From the NCBI GenBank assembly GCA_003132905.1, contig PKZC01000247.1, positions 1-10,811 on the forward strand: a stretch of DNA of 10,811 nt, given 5' to 3'. The notes under the pieces are model-generated. The model was given only the letters and a program-made list of their open reading frames with translations, was not told the DNA's origin and did no database searches. Positions 1-7,800 of the stretch are shown here, one piece after another (the stretch's first letter is position 1; each line of letters begins with the position of its first letter). The position numbers were made by a program, and so were the translations under genes. This DNA is from Bryobacterales bacterium. Lineage in GTDB: Bacteria; Acidobacteriota; Terriglobia; Bryobacterales; Bryobacteraceae.

Positions 1-353
1 CCCACCACACCGGCCCGCACTTCCCTCGGCTCGCCCAGCCCAACCATGCTGAAGCCAATGGTTGAGAAATCGCCGAACGCATTCAGCGTCTTGACACGCG
101 AGCGCAGATCCTGGATCTCGGGCACCGAGAACGTTGCGTTATCGACGCCCATGCCGCGCGCGCTCTGCCGGATGTAAATCAGCCGGTTTTCATCGCGGTT
201 GACCAACGGCCGCAGCAGTACTCCGCGCACCAGCGTGAAAATGGCGGCGTTGGCGCCGATGCCGAGCGCCAGCGTGATGATGACCGTTGCGGTGAGCCCT
301 TTGGTGCGCGCCAGCGAGCGAACCGCGAATTTCAGATCCTGCCAGAAGTTCAT
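1..353 (-). CDS. MacB/FtsX-like ABC transporter permease (ADOP type), N-terminal part
   Basis: Reading the minus strand from an ATG at 353 gives 117 codons open to the window edge, so the C-terminal part lies outside. The protein begins MNFWQDLKFAVRSLARTKG, followed by a hydrophobic helix at about residues 20-42 containing TLALGIGANAAIFTLV, then VLLRPL and a soluble region rich in short polar stretches. This order (basic amphipathic start, first membrane helix with the LGIGANxAIF motif, LLRPLP-like end, periplasmic MacB_PCD domain) is known from the large MacB-like permeases abundant in Acidobacteria, usually about 800 residues. They are inner-membrane proteins related to MacB and FtsX; most have no assigned substrate. 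The start is well supported by GGAGG on the minus strand at 363-359, five bases before the ATG. The gene is divergent from the lipoprotein gene. Family call is firm; the ADOP subtype is inferred because the duplicated C-terminal half cannot be seen. Confidence 0.88.
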   Translation of the reverse strand, partial: MNFWQDLKFAVRSLARTKGLTATVIITLALGIGANAAIFTLVRGVLLRPLVNRDENRLIYIRQSARGMGVDNATFSVPEIQDLRSRVKTLNAFGDFSTIGFSMVGLGEPREVRAGVV

Positions 354-358
354 GGCGG

Positions 359-363
359 CCTCC
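359..363 (-). promoter_or_regulatory. Ribosome binding site of the MacB-like permease
   Basis: GGAGG on the minus strand, five bases upstream of the ATG at 353. It is one of the clearest Shine-Dalgarno sites in the window and fixes the permease start. Confidence 0.8.
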
Positions 364-375
364 GTGCTTTTTCCA

Positions 376-381
376 AGTATA
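376..381 (-). promoter_or_regulatory. Candidate -10 element (TATACT) for the MacB-like permease
   Basis: The minus strand reads CCGTATACTTGGAAAAAGC here. TATACT differs from TATAAT by one base and ends 22 bases before the permease ATG, so transcription would give a short leader containing the GGAGG site. I see no good -35 hexamer 16-18 bases upstream, so an activator or a non-standard promoter would be needed. The GTATACTTG core recurs in front of the efflux operon and could instead be a repressor operator overlapping both promoters. Confidence 0.4.
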
Positions 382-434
382 CGGCTAGACGAACACTCGG
401 GAACCGACCTGAGCTCTGCGGTGTCTCAACAAGG

Positions 435-1442
435 GTGCGATTCTTTCTACTCGGCGTCCTGGTGCTTCTGGGTGGCTGCGGACCAGGCTTGGTATTCAAT
501 TCTTCGCCTCAGATGCCCGCCGAGGAAATGCTTGCGCGAGCCAGCCATGTTTTCATCGGTGTAATTCAGAAACAACAGATAGATTCTTGGCCTTTCTTTC
601 GATTGAACGTTCCCGGCGCCGCCCCTTCTACAGCGAAGTATTGGAAGATTCGCCGGCGCGAAGTCCGAGTCGAAATGGTTTTGCGGGGCATTGAATCCCG
701 GAAAGTGGTTGACGTGTACGAGATCTTCTGGACCGGCGGTGCGTCCGGAGACTGGAACTTCACGCAAAACGGTCAACGCGCTTTGTTTCTGGTGCGAGTG
801 GAGAATGGCCGCTATCACGTGGTGCGCGATTGGTGGCGGAGCATCTTCCCGGTTACTAGCGGCCCTCATTCCCATCTCCCTCTTGATGAATCCCGGCCTC
901 TGTGGGAAAGGATCGCCTTAATGAATTGGTGGATCGAGCGCAGTGATCATGCGGCTCGGATCACCTATCCGTTTTTCCGGTACAGTGATACCGGTTCGAC
1001 CCTCGGTATCTGGAGAACGGTTAAGCTCGAGCGCGGACTGCTCCGCCACCCCAGCCCGGGCGTTCAGATACCGGCTTGTCGCGCACTTCTTGAATTCGAA
1101 GGGTGGGGTCAGGATGAGTGCTGGGAGGCACTATCGGAGAGCGACAAGGCCCACCTTACCGACGGGGGCAACCGTTGCTGCACGGCCAGCGAGATAGCGG
1201 TGTTTCGCAGTCGAGTGCAGGAACGCGATGCGTCTTGGTGGTGGTCAACCTATACGGACCGCGAAGAGCGTCGTTTGCTCACTGCGGTGAATAATCGCAA
1301 ACTTCGGCCTGAAATCTGTCGTCTATATGAGAGCGAATACCCTGGCGACAAGGACACGGGATGCCCAGCGGACCAACCCCCGCCAGCAACGATCGTCAAC
1401 GAGCAGGGCGATCTGCCGTTGCTTGGCGCTTGGCCGCGCTGA
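435..1442 (+). CDS. Uncharacterised lipoprotein, 335 residues
   Basis: I do not recognise this family with confidence. The GTG at 435 is preferred because it places a type II signal peptide at the N-terminus: Arg2, hydrophobic residues 3-12, then the lipobox LGGC with lipidated Cys15. No signal would remain with later starts. The Shine-Dalgarno match is poor (AAGG directly abuts the GTG). Residues 29-130 have a pattern of alternating hydrophobic strands (RASHVFIGVI near 35, VRVEMVLRG near 78, GQRALFLVRVENG near 113). This resembles small beta-barrel NTR/OB-like surface domains, an inference at low confidence. The C-terminal half is Trp-rich (WWW at 268-270) and has six cysteines (215, 229, 248, 249, 295, 310) that could form disulfides outside the cytoplasm. 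The protein is probably anchored in the periplasmic or outer membrane. Codon choice looks less GC-biased than in the neighbours. It ends 44 bp before thrS on the same strand. Confidence 0.8.
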   Translation: MRFFLLGVLVLLGGCGPGLVFNSSPQMPAEEMLARASHVFIGVIQKQQIDSWPFFRLNVPGAAPSTAKYWKIRRREVRVEMVLRGIESRKVVDVYEIFWTGGASGDWNFTQNGQRALFLVRVENGRYHVVRDWWRSIFPVTSGPHSHLPLDESRPLWERIALMNWWIERSDHAARITYPFFRYSDTGSTLGIWRTVKLERGLLRHPSPGVQIPACRALLEFEGWGQDECWEALSESDKAHLTDGGNRCCTASEIAVFRSRVQERDASWWWSTYTDREERRLLTAVNNRKLRPEICRLYESEYPGDKDTGCPADQPPPATIVNEQGDLPLLGAWPR

Positions 1443-1486
1443 ATCTCTGCCATCCCCTGCGCTGTCCTGATAACCTGAAACTGAAC

Positions 1487-3424
1487 ATGAGTGAAAGCAT
1501 CACAATCACCCTGCCCGATGGCAGCGAGAAAAGCGTCCCAGCGGGTAGCAGTCCACTCGATATCGCAAAATCCATCGGCCCTCGATTGGCAGATGACGCC
1601 GTAGTCGCGCGCGTGGACGGCGATCTTTGGGATCTGACGCGTCCGTTTGAGAAGGACGCCAAGCTGGAGATTCTGACGTCCAAGAATCCGGAGGCGCTGC
1701 AAGTCTACCGGCATTCGACCGCGCATTTGCTGGCAGCCGCCGTTCTGGAACTGTTCCCCGAAACGCAGCTCGGCATCGGCCCGCCCACCGACGCGGGGTT
1801 CTATTACGACTTTCAGCGCGAGACCCCATTCACGCCCGAGGATCTCGAAAAGATCGAAGCGCGCATGCAGGAGTTGCAAGCCAAGAACCTGCCCTTCGAA
1901 CGCAAGATGACTCCCAAGGATGTTGGCCTCAAGAAATACGCCGACGATTGGATGAAGCGCGAGTTGATCGAAGAGCGCGCGGGCGAAATTTTCTCCGAGT
2001 ACACGCTCGGGCCACAGTTCATTGACTTTTGCCGCGGCCCGCACGTTCCGTCCACATCGCGTCTCAAGGCGTTCAAATTGCTCTCTGTCGCGGGCGCCTA
2101 TTGGAAGGGCGATGAGCATAAGGCGCGCCTGCAGCGCATCTACGGCACCGCCTTCTTCAACAAGAAAGATCAGGACGCGTATCTGCAGCGGCTGGAGGAA
2201 GCCAAGAAGCGCGATCATCGCAAGCTCGGCCAGGAGTTGGATCTGTTCAGCATCCAGGAGCTCGCCGGACCCGGCCTGATCTTCTTCCATCCCAAGGGCG
2301 GGCGCATTCGTAAAATTATCGAAGATTGGATGCGCGATCAATACCTGGCGCGCGGCTATTCGCTGGTTTACACGCCCCATGTGATGCGGCGCGATCTATG
2401 GAAAATTTCCGGGCACGCTAATTTTTATAGCGAGAACATGTTCAAGCCCATGGAGCTGGACGACGCCGAGTATCAGCTCAAGCCCATGAACTGTCCGGGC
2501 CACATTCTGATTTATAAGGACAAGCTGCACAGCTATCGCGACCTTCCGGTGCGCTTGGGCGAACTTGGTACGGTGTATCGCTACGAGCGCTCGGGCGTCA
2601 TGCACGGCCTGATGCGCGTGCGCGGATTCACGCAGGACGACGCGCATATTTTTTGCACCCCCGAGCAGATCGAAGACGAAGTGGTGAGCTGCCTGCAGTT
2701 CGCCATCGATGCCCTGAGCACGTTCGGCTTTGACGATTACGAAGTCGAGGTTTCCACCTGGGACGGCGGCGCGAGCGGCAAATACGACGGCACTCCGGAA
2801 CAATGGCAGCTCGCCGAAAATGCGCTCAAACGCGCCACCGAACGCCTGAACATGAAGGTGAAGGTGATGCCGGATGAGGCGGCGTTCTATGGACCGAAGA
2901 TCGACGTGAAACTCGTGGATGCCATCGGGCGGCTGTGGCAGCTTTCCACCGTCCAGTTCGATTTCACGCTACCCCGCCGCTTCGAACTCGAATACGTCGC
3001 CGACGACGGCAAGAAGCATCAGCCGCTGATGGTGCATCGCGCGCTATACGGATCCATCGAGCGTTTCTTTGGCATTTTGATCGAGCACTACGCGGGCGCA
3101 TTCCCGGTGTGGCTAGCGCCGGTGCAGGTGGTGGTGATGCCGATTACCGATCGCCAGGCAGAGTACGCGCAGAAGGTTGTGGATCAGTTGAAAGCCGCGG
3201 GCTTGCGCGTGGAACTGGACGATCGCAAGGAAAAGGTGAATCTCAAAATCCGCGAAGCCCAGTTGCAAAAGGTGCCCTATATGCTGGTGGTGGGCGATCG
3301 CGAAGCGCAGGAAGGCACGGTTTCCGTGCGCAATCGCAAGCACGCCGATCAGGGTGTCCAAAAAGTGGAAGAGTTCGTGGCCGCCATCCAGAAGCTCATC
3401 GATACAAAGGCCCGGACGGAGTAA
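1487..3424 (+). CDS. thrS: Threonine--tRNA ligase
   Basis: This is a cytoplasmic class II synthetase that charges tRNA-Thr using ATP and hydrolyses mischarged Ser-tRNA-Thr. From the ATG at 1487 it has 645 residues, close to the 642 of the E. coli enzyme. Domains in order: TGS, about 1-63 (ITITLPDGS start); editing (SAD) domain, about 70-230, with the HxxxH pair His76/His80 and Cys182/His186 in FCRGPH; class II catalytic core, about 250-540, with motif 2 around TVYRYERSG (362-370), motif 3 near RALYGSIERF (518-527), and zinc ligands Cys336, His387 and His517; C-terminal anticodon-binding domain, about 545-640. An in-frame ATG at 1361 would add 42 residues and overlap the upstream gene by 82 bp; I rejected it because the TGS domain begins directly at 1487. 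No strong Shine-Dalgarno precedes 1487. No infC follows, unlike in many bacteria. Function is certain. Confidence 0.98.
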   Translation: MSESITITLPDGSEKSVPAGSSPLDIAKSIGPRLADDAVVARVDGDLWDLTRPFEKDAKLEILTSKNPEALQVYRHSTAHLLAAAVLELFPETQLGIGPPTDAGFYYDFQRETPFTPEDLEKIEARMQELQAKNLPFERKMTPKDVGLKKYADDWMKRELIEERAGEIFSEYTLGPQFIDFCRGPHVPSTSRLKAFKLLSVAGAYWKGDEHKARLQRIYGTAFFNKKDQDAYLQRLEEAKKRDHRKLGQELDLFSIQELAGPGLIFFHPKGGRIRKIIEDWMRDQYLARGYSLVYTPHVMRRDLWKISGHANFYSENMFKPMELDDAEYQLKPMNCPGHILIYKDKLHSYRDLPVRLGELGTVYRYERSGVMHGLMRVRGFTQDDAHIFCTPEQIEDEVVSCLQFAIDALSTFGFDDYEVEVSTWDGGASGKYDGTPEQWQLAENALKRATERLNMKVKVMPDEAAFYGPKIDVKLVDAIGRLWQLSTVQFDFTLPRRFELEYVADDGKKHQPLMVHRALYGSIERFFGILIEHYAGAFPVWLAPVQVVVMPITDRQAEYAQKVVDQLKAAGLRVELDDRKEKVNLKIREAQLQKVPYMLVVGDREAQEGTVSVRNRKHADQGVQKVEEFVAAIQKLIDTKARTE

Positions 3425-3494
3425 GTCTCACAGCCTGAAGTCGTCGCCACGGCCGGTGTCCGTTCCCTGCGCTTACCGCCTCGTAACATGCAGG

Positions 3495-3510
3495 TATACT
3501 TGTAGATAAT
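3495..3510 (+). promoter_or_regulatory. Candidate promoter -10 / operator region of the efflux operon
   Basis: TATACT (3495-3500) and the overlapping run TAGATAAT (3503-3510) are the best -10-like hexamers in the gap. With TATACT the 17-bp-spaced -35 would be CTTACC at 3472-3477, matching TTGACA at only three positions. The same stretch, TATACTTGTA at 3495-3504, matches the BlaI/CopY-type operator pattern TACAnnTGTA at seven of eight fixed positions, so it may bind a repressor. The evidence is sequence likeness only; no regulator gene is in the window. The leader to the adaptor ATG would be roughly 90 bases. Confidence 0.35.
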
Positions 3511-3517
3511 TATGTTT

Positions 3518-3536
3518 GCCGGGTAACCTTTCCGGC
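3518..3536 (+). other. Small hairpin in the leader of the efflux operon
   Basis: GCCGG (3518-3522) pairs with CCGGC (3532-3536) around a nine-base loop containing GTAACC. No T tract follows, so it does not look like an intrinsic terminator. It could be a leader-RNA structure or part of a protein-binding site. Five-base GC stems arise easily by chance at this base composition. Confidence 0.3.
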
Positions 3537-3580
3537 TAAGCGGACGCCCTTTCTTCAATCTTGTATACAGACGCCCGGGT

Positions 3581-3587
3581 AGGGTGG
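3581..3587 (+). promoter_or_regulatory. Ribosome binding site choosing the adaptor start
   Basis: AGGGTGG lies eight bases before the ATG at 3596. A longer reading from GTG at 3584 would start inside this purine-rich site and add only four residues before the signal peptide, so 3596 is the better start. Confidence 0.6.
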
Positions 3588-3595
3588 CTATCTTC

Positions 3596-4861
3596 ATGAA
3601 AATTGGCAAAACATTTCCGCAGCTGGCTGTAGCGACCTTGACACTCGCCCTGGTGCTGGCCTTCAGTGGCTGCAATAAGTCGACTGCGAAGGCTGGGCCT
3701 GGCGGCCGGGGACGGGGTGGCGACGGCGGACCCGTTCCTGTCGTAGTGGCCATGGTCTCCCAGCGCGACGTGCCCATCAACGTCGATGTCATCGGAAATG
3801 TGGAAGCCTATTCGACAATCACGGTGAAAGCCCAGGTAGGCGGCGAGCTCACCAAGGTCTCTTTTCATGAAGGCGATTCGGTGAAGAAGGGCGATCTGCT
3901 CTTCACTATCGATGCCCGGCCGTTCGACGCCCAGCTCAGCCAGGCGCAAGCGAACTTGGCCCGCGATACTGCGGCGCTCAGCCAGGCGCAAGCGAATCTG
4001 GCGCGCGATATCGCCAACGAAAAATACGCGCAGGACCAGGCTACACGGTATCGCGGATTGTTCGATCAGGGCGTGGTCTCTCGTGAACAGACCGACCAGA
4101 TGCGATCCAGCGCCGACGCGCTCTCCCAAACGGTGCTCGCCGACAAAGCCGCCATCGAGAGCGCCCGCGCCCAGATTGTGGCGTCCAAAGCCGCTGTCGA
4201 CACCGCCACCGTGCAGATGAGCTACACCACCATCTATTCGCCGATCAACGGCCGCACCGGAAGCATTGCCGTCAAACAAGGCAACGTGGTCGCCGCCAAC
4301 ACCAGCGACTTGATGACCATCACTGAGGTCCAGCCCATCTACGTGACGTTCTCAGTGCCCGAAGCGCAGTTGGGCGACATCAAGCGTTACATGGGGCAAG
4401 GGCAACTGAAGGTGCTAGCCGCGCCCCAGGCGGACGCTACAAACCAGGAGTCCGGATTTCTGACGTTCATCGACAATTCAGTGGATGCGACCACGGGCAC
4501 CATTAAACTCAAGGGCACTTTTGAAAATACCGCCAACCGCCTTTGGCCGGGCGAGTTCGTGCGCGTGACCTTGGGATTAACCACGCACCCGCATGCCACT
4601 GTCGTGCCGAATCAAGCGGTGCAAACCGGGCAGGATGGCCAGTATGTCTACGTCGTCAAGCAGGATCGCACGGTAGAAATGCGTCCAGTGGTCACAGGCA
4701 CACGCGTGGATCAGGAATTAGTGATCGACCGCGGCCTCGAGCCTGGCGAAACTGTGGTCACCGAGGGCCAGCTTCGGCTAACTCCCGGCAGCCATGTGCA
4801 AGTGCAGGACAGCCGGGAATCACCCGCCGTCGTCGTTCCACCACCCACGAAAACCAGCTAG
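3596..4861 (+). CDS. RND efflux periplasmic adaptor (membrane fusion) lipoprotein, MdtA/AcrA-like
   Basis: At 421 residues this has the usual adaptor length. It would link an inner-membrane RND pump to an outer-membrane channel. The signal peptide has Lys2/Lys5, a hydrophobic stretch at about 10-23 and a lipobox-like AFSGC with Cys26 (Phe at -3 is not the commonest choice). A Gly/Arg/Asp-rich tether (about 33-46) follows. The first lipoyl half with VGGELTKVSFHEGDSVKKGD spans about 81-100, an alpha-helical hairpin about 108-205, and the second lipoyl half, with SPINGRTG, about 215-232. A beta-barrel domain (about 245-330) and a membrane-proximal domain (VVPNQAV near 336, LEPGETVVTEG near 381) complete it. 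The hairpin contains a 14-residue tandem repeat (114-127 and 128-141). The stop at 4859-4861 is 12 bp before the first pump, so the genes are almost certainly cotranscribed. Exact substrate is unknown. Confidence 0.95.
   Translation: MKIGKTFPQLAVATLTLALVLAFSGCNKSTAKAGPGGRGRGGDGGPVPVVVAMVSQRDVPINVDVIGNVEAYSTITVKAQVGGELTKVSFHEGDSVKKGDLLFTIDARPFDAQLSQAQANLARDTAALSQAQANLARDIANEKYAQDQATRYRGLFDQGVVSREQTDQMRSSADALSQTVLADKAAIESARAQIVASKAAVDTATVQMSYTTIYSPINGRTGSIAVKQGNVVAANTSDLMTITEVQPIYVTFSVPEAQLGDIKRYMGQGQLKVLAAPQADATNQESGFLTFIDNSVDATTGTIKLKGTFENTANRLWPGEFVRVTLGLTTHPHATVVPNQAVQTGQDGQYVYVVKQDRTVEMRPVVTGTRVDQELVIDRGLEPGETVVTEGQLRLTPGSHVQVQDSRESPAVVVPPPTKTS
3935..4018 (+). repeat. Tandem 42-bp duplication within the adaptor coiled coil
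   Basis: Two adjacent 42-bp units (3935-3976 and 3977-4018) each encode 14 residues beginning LSQAQANLARD; 12 of 14 residues are identical. The first 20 bases of each unit are identical, as is the base just before each unit. Fourteen residues equal two heptads, so the copy lengthens the helical hairpin without shifting its coiled-coil register. Confidence 0.85.
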
Positions 4862-4865
4862 GGAG
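4861..4865 (+). promoter_or_regulatory. Ribosome binding site supporting a TTG start of RND pump 1
   Basis: GGGAG overlaps the last base of the adaptor stop codon and lies eight bases before the TTG at 4874. This spacing supports the TTG as the true start and suggests translational coupling to the adaptor. Confidence 0.65.
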
Positions 4866-4873
4866 CTCTGCGC

Positions 4874-7800
4874 TTGAATATCTCTGAGGTCTTCATTCGC
4901 CGTCCGATTGCCACCAGCCTTCTGATGGCGGGCATCGCGCTATTCGGCGTGGTGGCGTATCGCGGCCTGGCGGTGAGCGATCTGCCGAGCGTCGATTTCC
5001 CCACCATTCAAGTACAGGCTGGCCTGCCAGGCGCCGACCCCACCACCATGGCTTCGGCCGTAGCCACGCCGCTCGAACGGCAATTCACTTCCATCGCCGG
5101 GCTCGATTCGATGACGTCGACCAGTTCCACCGGCAATACGCAAATCAGCCTGCAGTTCGATCTCGATCGCGATATCGACGGCGCGGCTGTGGACGTCCAA
5201 ACTGCGATTTCCGAAGCTACGCCGCTGCTTCCGCCCGGCTTGCCCGCCCCGCCATCTTTCCGCAAGGCGAACCCGGCCGACCAGCCCATCATGTATTTGG
5301 CGCTTACCAGCGCAACGCGGCCACTGTGGGAAATCGACGAATACGCCGAGACTTTGGTCGCCCAGCGCCTATCGATGGTATCCGGCGTCGCGCAAGTTCA
5401 GGTGTGGGGCAGCGCAAAATATGCGGTCCGCGTGCAAGTGGATCCGGACAAGCTGAACGCCAAGCAGCTCGGGTTGAATGAAATCGACAGCGCGCTGAAC
5501 GGGTGGAACGTCAACACGCCCGTCGGCACCTTGTATGGAGCGCACACCGCGTACAACATCCAGGCCAACGGCCAGCTCATGCACGCCGAGGATTATCGGC
5601 CGCTCGTGGTGGCGTGGCGCAATGGCGCGCCCATTCGCTTGGACGAAGTTGCCAACGTGATCGACAGCATCGAGAACGATAAGAATGCATCCTGGGCCAA
5701 CACATCCAAAGGGGCCGAACGCGCGGTGCAACTGGGTATCATGCGCCAGGCCGGCAGCAACACCATCAAGATCTGTGACGAGATCAAGCGCGTGCTGCCC
5801 CAGCTGCAATCTCATCTGCCTCCCTCGATCACTCTGAAAGTCCGCGGCGACCGTTCTAACAATATCCGCCAGGCATTCCAGGACATACAATTCACCATGG
5901 CCATTACGCTGGGCCTGGTGATCGCGGTGATCTTTCTGTTTTTGCGGAACGCATCGGCCACGCTGATCCCGAGCATGGCGCTTCCCTTCTCCATCCTCGG
6001 CACGTTCGCCGTGATGTACCTGCTGAACTACAGCCTCGACAACATCTCGATGATGGCGCTGATCCTGTGCATCGGCTTCGTGGTGGATGACGCCATCGTG
6101 ATGCTCGAAAACATTGTCCGGCACATGGAAAAGGGCGAGACAGCGTTTCAAGCCGCTCTGCGCGGATCGCGCGAGATTGGATTCACCATCGTATCGATGA
6201 CCATTTCGCTCGGGGCGGTATTCATTCCCGTGCTGTTCATGGGTGGCATTATCGGACGCCTGTTCAAGGAATTTGCGGTTACGCTGTGTACCGCGATCTT
6301 TATCTCCGGCCTGGTATCCATCACGCTGACGCCCATGCTGTGCAGCCGGTTCTTGAAAGATCCCCGCCAGCAGCGGCAATCGCGATTCAGCCGCTCCATG
6401 GAAGGGCTATTCAACTCCATGTTGAATGGCTACAAACGCAGCCTGCGTGTGGTTCTGAAACACCACTATGTGATGGCCACGGTATTCTTCATCCTGATTG
6501 GCGCAACCATCTATCTTTTTGGCGCAGTCTCCAAAGGCTTCATTCCGGACGAAGACAACGATTCGATGATGGTAACGCTCGAAGCGGCGCAGGGCACTTC
6601 TTATTACAAGATGGTCGACTACGTCCAACAAGTGTCCGCCATCATGCGCCACGATCCGAATATCGATTCGTTCATGGCGCAGGCCGACACCACCAACACT
6701 CCCCGCTTCTGGACGCAGTTGAAACCGCGCAAAATGCGGGCATTAACGCTGACGCAAGTAATCGCCGAGATGCGCCCCAAGCTATCGCGATTCCCTGGCG
6801 TCCGCGTATTTCTAGTCGCGCCGCCCAGCTTGCGCTTCGGAGGCCATCAAACAAAATCCGCTTACGATTTCACTCTGCAAGGCCCCGACACCGACGAGTT
6901 GTACAAACAAGCGCAGCGCTTGCAAGCTGAGATTGCAAAGCTGCCCGGCTTGATCGACGTCACCACGGACCTGCAGGTGAAAAATCCGCAAGTGAATATG
7001 GACATCGATCGCGATCGCGCGGCCGCGCTCGGCTTGGACGCGAATCAGATTGAATCGACACTGTACAGCGCCTTCGGACCCCGCTGGTCGTCCACCATCT
7101 ATGCACCCACCAATCAATACAAGGTGCTGCTCGAGGTTGCGCCGAAGTACCAGGAATTCTCGGACTATCTGTCCAAGCTTTATTTCAAGACGCCGGGCGG
7201 ACAACTCATACCGCTCAAGAATTTCGCTTCCCTGAAGGAAGCCGCCAGCGCGCAAAGTATCAATCACTCGGGCCAGTTTCCCTCCGTTACCATTTCGTTC
7301 AACGCCCGGCCCGGGGTGGCGCTGGGCGACGCCGTCAACATGGTGCAAGAGACCGCGCGGCGTGTTCTGCCCGCCACCATGAACGCCAACTTCGAAGGTA
7401 CGGCGCAAGCTTTCCAGAGCTCGCTTAAGAACCTGACTCTGTTGCTGGTGATCGCGATCCTAGTCGTTTACATCGTGCTCGGCGTGCTGTATGAAAGCTA
7501 CATTCATCCGCTCACCATTCTCTCCGGTCTGCCATCGGCGGGCGTGGGCGCGCTGCTCACCTTGATGGTGTTTCACGTCGATCTCAACATCTATTCGTTC
7601 GTCGGATTGATGATGCTTATCGGTATCGTGAAAAAGAATGCGATCATGCAGATCGATTTTGCACTCGAAGCGGAACGCAAAGAAGGAAAAACGCCGCTCG
7701 AAGCGATTTATGAAGGCTGTCTAATCCGCTTCCGGCCTATCATGATGACCACCATGGCCGCGATGCTGGGTGCTGTTCCGGTCGCGATGGGTTATGGCGC

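Larger units (their letters stand above)
3425..3595. other. Intergenic region between thrS and the efflux operon
   Basis: This 171-bp gap is visibly more A+T-rich in its middle than the flanking genes. It holds a candidate promoter near 3495, a second GTATAC palindrome at 3563-3568, a short hairpin at 3518-3536, and the Shine-Dalgarno of the adaptor gene at 3581-3587. I found no convincing Rho-independent terminator for thrS (no GC stem followed by a T run) and no coding potential beyond two ORFs of five and four codons. Confidence 0.7.

Noticed and set aside
199..564. 121-codon plus-strand ORF over the left permease and gap
   Set aside because: It overlaps the clearly recognisable minus-strand permease and the lipoprotein signal peptide in another frame, and has no domain.
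1361..1486. N-terminal extension of threonyl-tRNA synthetase from an upstream ATG
   Set aside because: It would overlap the lipoprotein gene by 82 bp and adds 42 residues without a recognisable domain. The TGS domain begins right at the ATG at 1487, and the resulting length matches the family.
1461..1486. Possible extended -10 box (TGATAACC) just before thrS, implying a nearly leaderless transcript
   Set aside because: The match to TATAAT is poor and no -35 is present at suitable spacing. Read-through from upstream is equally likely.
1250..2380. 376-codon minus-strand ORF opposite the lipoprotein end and thrS
   Set aside because: It lies antisense to highly conserved TGS and editing domains of thrS. 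Its composition (Leu/Arg/Gly/Gln-rich, no recognisable motifs) is that of a GC-bias shadow frame.
3425..3480. Possible intrinsic terminator after thrS
   Set aside because: Only a four-base ACGG/CCGT stem is visible and no T run follows, so it cannot be supported.
3488..3526. Two tiny ORFs of five and four codons in the gap before the adaptor gene
   Set aside because: They are too short to judge and lack ribosome sites. They are expected by chance and do not resemble a known attenuation leader.
5369..6379. 336-codon minus-strand ORF inside RND pump 1
   Set aside because: It is antisense to conserved pump sequence and is His/Asp/Arg/Gly-rich, as expected for the complement of GC-rich coding DNA. 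No start signal or domain was seen.
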